DNA from: Colius striatus
Taxonomy: Eukaryota > Chordata > Aves > Coliiformes > Coliidae
Direction of reading: 5' to 3'
Length of the DNA: 64,000 nucleotides
Assembly: GCF_028858725.1 (NCBI RefSeq)
Contig: NC_084763.1
Coordinates: 3,286,001-3,350,000 of the forward strand
Shown here: positions 58,501 to 64,000 of the stretch, piece after piece
How positions within the stretch are numbered: the stretch's first letter is position 1
Layout: each line of letters opens with the position of its first letter
The notes under the pieces: generated by a model
The model's input: only the letters and a program-made list of their open reading frames with translations
Told to the model about the DNA's origin: nothing
The model's database searches: none
Position numbers and translations under genes: made by a program

Positions 58501-61500
58501 CTGGTTCTGCTAGTGCCCATTGAAACAGCAGCTGGGGCAGGCTCTTTCCTGTAAATGGAAACTCGAGGGTGACTCAGGTTTGGGGAGAAAAGGCGTGGAG
58601 TTGATTGACTCAGTGAGGTGACTGGTATCAAGGTAGTGGACAGAGATACCATGGTCTCGGTGTGTCTGGGAGCACTGGGAGGTGATGGAGGCGCACGTCA
58701 TCCACCACTGCTTGTGTTCTTCATAGGAGCTGTAGTTGTTGCTGAAAGCAATTTGTGTGGCTGTGGGTATATAGATTAACTGTGAATCACTGTGCTGTGC
58801 ACACTGCCCTGTCCTGCATCTATATGTGTTACCAGAGCCCTTTCCTCTTGTGCTTCCTTCAGAGAATGCAGAGAACTGTCAAGCTTGTCAAGTATCCTAG
58901 TGCTTGCCACAAGATACATTCCCATGTGTACTGAAGTGTGTTTTCTGGGGCGTGTTTTTGAGGGTGAACACGGTTTGCCAGAGAGTGCCATTCAGAGCCA
59001 AATAGAGGAACCTGTGTGCTCTTGCAAACTCTTTTTTTCCCCATTGTCAGCACTGTTAACTGATGACACTTGACATTTTCTTTAAAGCCCATTGTCTTGG
59101 AAATGCTCAAACGGCAAAGGAGTTTACTAAAAGCCTCAGGAACCCAAACAAGCCCACCCAAAATGCTGGGTTTACTCTTCCTGCTTGCAGAGAATGTTTT
59201 GAAAGAAGACATTAATGCTTCCTAGGGCTCAAAATGTAAATAAACACATCTATCTCCACATTTATGACCATCCATTTATTTGTATAAAACCCCTTTCTGG
59301 AAGCCTGTTGGATTTCCGAGAAAGACGTAGGTGATCCTAGTGCTCCACACAAAGACGTAGGGGTTTTGTTCTGATTAATCCTATCTTGTGTTACTAATGC
59401 ATGTATGTGTAATTCCAAAATGCTTCTTAATCCATGTAATAGCTGCAGGTTTCTTCTTAATACGTTTGAAACACCCCCATTTGAAGCGAGGTTTCCTTAA
59501 TTACAAGCGGATTAGACACAGGAGCGGGTACTGCGGAGCAGCCTCGGAGGCAGGATTTTTGTCACGCTTGGTGGTGGCATTGATCAGGATGGTGAGCAAA
59601 GCCCAACCTCAGAACTGGTTGTTTCAACACTACAGGGTGTGTGAGCTCCTGTGTACACTCACTTTTGGGTTGTGTTGCCAGACTCCAGATTTCTCCCAAA
59701 CGGCTCATAGCTCGGCGTTTCTGTCGGCTCTGACTATAAGCTCTGTCTGATTCCCTGTTGACACTCAGAAGAAGGTAATAAGCACACTGAGAGGGAGATG
59801 GCTGGGAAGGGGGGTTGTTACTGAGGGAGTCCAGGCTGGTGAACATGCACACACACAGTTTTTTGGCTAGCTCTAGCGTTGCACAGATGAGAGCCGCACT
59901 TGGCAGCCATTCAGGGCTAATGTGCTGGGCTGGATTTTGTTTTGCCTTTCCCAAATTAAGTATGCTGGTAGTGTGTCTGAAGAGGTAGTGGCTCCTGGCT
60001 CCTAGCTCTTGCTGAGTCTGGAAATTACTGGAAGCCAAGAGCTATTGCATGCCAGTCAAAACTGGCCTTTGTACCGCAGCGTGCCAGCTTGGGTTAGAAC
60101 ATCCTGCAAATAATGGAGGGTGAAGGCTTGTTTTTAGGATGTTTTACCTCGCCTGTGCTCAGACCTTCCTTCCTCTGTTCCCTGTGGTCTTGTAACTAAT
60201 CCCTTATTTGCTCACTTAATGGTAGCATACCTTTTCTGTCTGAATTCTTGCCTCTGGAAGGAGGGTGCAGACATGATGTTACCTGTCTCTCAAGCCACCC
60301 AGCTGGCTAGTCAGTGAGCTAGCCCCAGAGCTCCTGCTAGGTCAGAGAGCAGGCTGGCTGGCTTGCTGCAGGATGCTCGGCAGACGCTTTACTCCCAGCC
60401 ATTTCCAAATCCAAGTCCCAGATCTTTTCAGTTCTTAGGTGCTTATACTTTCTAGCCTTTTAAAAACTTGTGGTCTCATTGTAACAGATATGTGAGCTTC
60501 AGAAGTGTTCCCCAGACTGCTGAGGCTTCATCTAAGCTGCCTTTTCCTCCTGGGACTGGCAACTTAAACCCGTGGCAACTAGAAGCAGCTTGGCTAATGG
60601 TCTCCCTGTTCTGACACCAGGCACACACCGGGGTTTTTGCTGTTGTGTGCTTGTGGTGCTCAGGCTGTGCCTGGCTGATGAAGCACGTTTCAGGCTCCAC
60701 TGCCTTGCTGGTGCCGTGGTGAGGCTATAAATCTTTTCTGGGTTTTCCTTTGCCTTTTGCTTTTGATTTACCGCCGCCGCCGTGGTGTCGGTGCACGTCA
60801 CTGGTCCTGCAGCTGGCTTCCTTTTATTCAAATGAGATGTATGAATTAGAAGCAGTAGGGAGTGCAGCAGTGAGGTGGTGTGTATTCTCCCAGCCTGGGA
60901 GCTCCCTGAGCACTTTGCAAGTTCACAAAGCAAAGTCTCCAAGTCCGGTTGCTGTTTTTGTAAGGGCTCGTCCATCCGTTCCCATGTTCCGTCCTCAAAC
61001 CCTCTGAAGTTTAGTCCAAGCAGAAGCTACCTCTGATGTCCTGGGTTGTCTTTTTTTTCACACAGGCTTGGTCAGCCTCTTCCTTGGCCATCCACAAATA
61101 AACAGAGGAGTCAAATTCTGTTCCATTTACAAGTGGGTCACCCTCATAGATTTCGGTGAGGCTGCAGCAGACATAAGTCAGCGGAATGTTTGCTCCATGT
61201 TTTGCTAAGTTGTTGGCAGAAGGCAGGTTTGTATAAGCTCACCAGAGCAGAGACTGTCCTTACATGAGAAAAATAACACTTAGCACAACGGTCTCGAGTT
61301 GGGTTTTGTCAGAGGTGCAGCAACAACAAATACACCAGCTCCGGTTACCTCATCCCTGCTTCTTAACCTCACCCCTGCTTCCTCACCCAGATGTAAGGAG
61401 GGAGAAGATATATTTAGAATAAAGCCATTTCCCCCACAATCACCACATACAAACAAAGCTCTGCTGTTGTAGAAATACTTGAGGCAACATGTGCAACTTG

Positions 61501-64000
61501 TTCCCATCGCGTTTGGTAAGTGAGGAGCAGCACGGTGGGAACAGCTTGGAGGAAAATCATCAAAGACTGTGTAAGGACAGTGGGACCTTTGCAGTGGGAG
61601 CCCTACTGCAAACTTTGGCTTTTATAAAGCTGTTCTGACACTTGTGATCCTGAAGGAAGGAGAACCAGCAGGTAGAAAGGGAAAAAAAATCAAAGGCATT
61701 CCTTTCTTTTCAGTACCCTTTGTGCCCAAGTTTCCATACTGTCCTCCTGGAGACTCAGCCACCAAAAATGAATAGGCTGTGGAAATACACAGTGCTTCAG
61801 TTTTTACCCCCTACTTAGCCCTGGGAGAGAGCCTTAGAGAGGTCTTCTGAGAGTTTGATGGCTGCTAAGTATGCTTTGGCAGCCACATGAACCCTGGAGT
61901 AGCCTTTTTCTTCCCCGAGCCCCAGAGACTCCCCAGGGACATCCCACTGTCAAAAGCAGTGAACTCACTGCTCAAAGACCATCAAATGAGGTGCTCTGGG
62001 CTTTCAAATGCCTGTGTTCTCAATACACCTCTTCTTAGCCTCCCTTCAAAAGGCTGTAAGCTATAGGATGCTAATCTCAATGCAATTCCAAGCATAGAAT
62101 CATAGAATGGTAGGTGTTTGCTGCTGTTACCTTCTCCTCATTCCTAAATTGCATTGCAGCTGAGTGACTCTGTGTCCACATTGGATGTTGGTTTTGCAAC
62201 AGGGATGTGCTGTTACAGGATTGGTGTAGTCTGAAGCAAGAAACTTAATCTGTGTGTTTTTGAGTCATGAACTAAATACAAAAGAGTTGTTTGGGTTGAT
62301 TTTTTTTTCCTATAGGTATGTGGTTTCCCAGTGAGATGTACAGCCTGTAGGATACAAACACAGTAAACAGGACCTATGAACAATCAATATTGATTTTTGG
62401 AGACTGTTTGAACATCTACTTGTGTACATTGTGTCCTTCCATATGCTTTTGGAGGGGAACAGTGAGGCTGTGTAAAACTGCACCCATTCTTTGGCTACCA
62501 TAACACTGGTGTGTGGTGAGGGGGAAACCTATGGTTGCTTGTTTTGTTAAACCTCTGGACTGCAAGGTCATTCCTGGGCCATGCTGGCACGAGCTCCTAA
62601 GTTATTTCAAGTTTCAAGGGAGATGTTCTAAAATCTACTTTATCATCTTTTTCCCCTATGCAATGAGAAGGAGATGCAGATGGCACCACTACTGAAAAGG
62701 AATACTGTGGGTATTTCAGGCAGACGTGTCTCCTAGCAGTTTCATTGAGCAGCATACATTGGACAAGGAGGATGAGCATCTACACAACTGGGGGACAGGC
62801 TTTGAGAAACAGAAAGAGCTGCTCTTGGGGTTGGTAATATTAAAACCGATCAGCTTTGCTTTTCGTTTACGGGTGAGAAAAACCTTTTCTCGTAAACAGG
62901 AGGGAAATCGAAACTCCAAGAGCCTTGCAACTCACGGTGCATTTTGGGGTTTGAGGAGGATTTTAGAGGGGGGGTGGATGGTTTTTGTTTATTCTTGACT
63001 TTCAAGTCCTCTGAGAAGTGAGGCCTCAGATGCAGCACAGCCTGTGGAAGGGGTCTGCTTTCCTACACAGGCACCTTCCTCCACTCTCATGAGACTGTCT
63101 CCATCCCGCTACAAGTGGCTGCTGGTAGGGCAACAGAGGGGCTCTGGAGTGGTTTTGCCCCTTCTCCCCTTTGAATGTTCCTCATGATCTGCTCCAAAGG
63201 GACGACAGTAGGGCCAGGGCCAGGCCTGCTGGCCCACGCCGCCATGCAGGGCCACGCTCCTGGCGTGCTGAGGCCTCAGGGGCACGGAGGGACAGGACCC
63301 TGAGGCAAAGCTGCTCCAGCTGAGACTGAGGAGTGGAAGAAGCATATTGAGCAGGCTTGTGAGGTTAAGGTAGGCTGGCTGTGCATAGATATCAGGTGAA
63401 AAGTTCGTGTCAGTGGGTTATTTGGATGCCAGTGGCTTCTTTCTGAATAGTCAGCACTTCCATGTAGATTTGTCTCCTTTCTTCATCATCCCTACTACCC
63501 AAGTCCCTTTCAGGAATGCTTCTTGTTGCTTTTCTTTTTCAAAGCACTCTGAATTGAAGGGAAGCTGGTTTCTCTTTGCCTCGTGCCAGCAGTGGCTGTG
63601 TTGTCCCTATCTGGCTGGAGAAAACCTTTGCTTCCTACCCAAGGCGACCCTGGGTAACCCTGCTGCAGCTGCTCGGGCTGGGATTTTCCCAGTGCGAGCT
63701 GAAAGGCACATGCAGGAAAACGTACTGGGGTGGGTTTTTTTTCCCTGACTAACAAAAACCCACTGGGGTACTGGAAGATTTCCCATTTGGTTTAATTATG
63801 GAGGTCTAATGAATCTCAAGAGTTAAGGAAGAGTTTGAGTCCTTTAAATGAATCTCGAGGCTGCTTTTTGTGAACTGGGGGGTTTCTGCAGCCAAAGCTG
63901 GAGGAAAGAGAGGAGCTTCTCCAGTGAGAAATGTAGAAAGGCATGTCAAGGCATATTACTCTGTTAAGCCTTAACCAGAATTAATCAGAAGCACCCAGGG
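52581..64000. other. EGFR intron 1 segment to the end of the window
   Basis: Ordinary intronic DNA with one CR1 tail remnant (62093). An AT-rich stretch near 56325-56420 has homeobox-like words. A CCG trinucleotide run (CCGCCGCCGCCG) lies at 60771-60782, and a GC-rich patch at 63185-63310. Open frames up to 158 codons show no recognisable family. Exon 2 of EGFR was looked for and not found. Confidence 0.65.
62093..62113 (-). mobile_element. CR1 3' tail remnant
   Basis: CATAGAATCATAGAATGGTAG is the reverse complement of the CR1 terminal repeat, followed directly by unrelated sequence. It is an extremely truncated insertion or a deletion remnant. Confidence 0.75.

Larger units (their letters stand above)
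11395..64000 (+). other. EGFR: EGFR intron 1, 5' part (continues beyond the window)
   Basis: After the donor no sequence resembling exon 2 of EGFR, the L1 ligand-binding domain, appears in any frame up to 64,000. The intron is therefore at least 52.6 kb. The first intron of human EGFR is also very large (over 100 kb). The content is unique intronic DNA, CR1 fragments on both strands, minisatellites and CpG clusters, listed separately. Confidence 0.85.

Noticed and set aside
11395..64000. EGFR exon 2
   Set aside because: No frame shows the expected cysteine-containing start or the L-domain sequence, so exon 2 must lie beyond the window.

Overview
The window is vertebrate nuclear DNA, most likely from a bird. 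Its interspersed repeats are 5'-truncated CR1 LINEs whose 3' ends carry the ATTCTATGATTCTATGA-type tail typical of archosaurs and turtles. The one coding exon I can recognise closely resembles the first exon of chicken EGFR. The exact species cannot be read from the sequence. My memory of the chicken signal peptide differs from this one, so it is probably another bird.

Layout. Positions 1 to about 10,380 are 5' flanking DNA with no recognisable gene. This stretch holds one CR1 (4127-4645) and a small CpG cluster (about 7905-8115). Positions 10,385 to about 12,020 form a CpG island with GC boxes, a pyrimidine-rich tract, a 17-bp tandem repeat and no TATA box: this is the EGFR promoter and first exon. 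The start codon is at 11313. Coding sequence runs to 11394 (27 codons plus one base) and ends in a consensus splice donor. Positions 11,395 to 64,000, over 52 kb, are the beginning of EGFR intron 1. Exon 2 is not in the window. The intron holds CR1 fragments, three short minisatellites, one CpG-island-like segment (31985-32640), two weaker CpG clusters, and a 92-bp direct repeat of unknown nature.

How the parts work together. All support one transcription unit, EGFR on the + strand. The CpG island drives it, the leader carries a small upstream ORF, and exon 1 supplies the signal peptide of the receptor. The long first intron is where enhancers, alternative promoters or intronic non-coding transcripts would be expected. 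No tRNA, rRNA, CRISPR array, intact transposon or second protein-coding gene could be supported. The many open reading frames of 60-380 codons show no family I recognise and look like chance or CpG-island shadows. I found no clearly new biological system. The best leads are the intronic CpG island, the inverted CR1 pairs, the promoter minisatellite and the upstream ORF.
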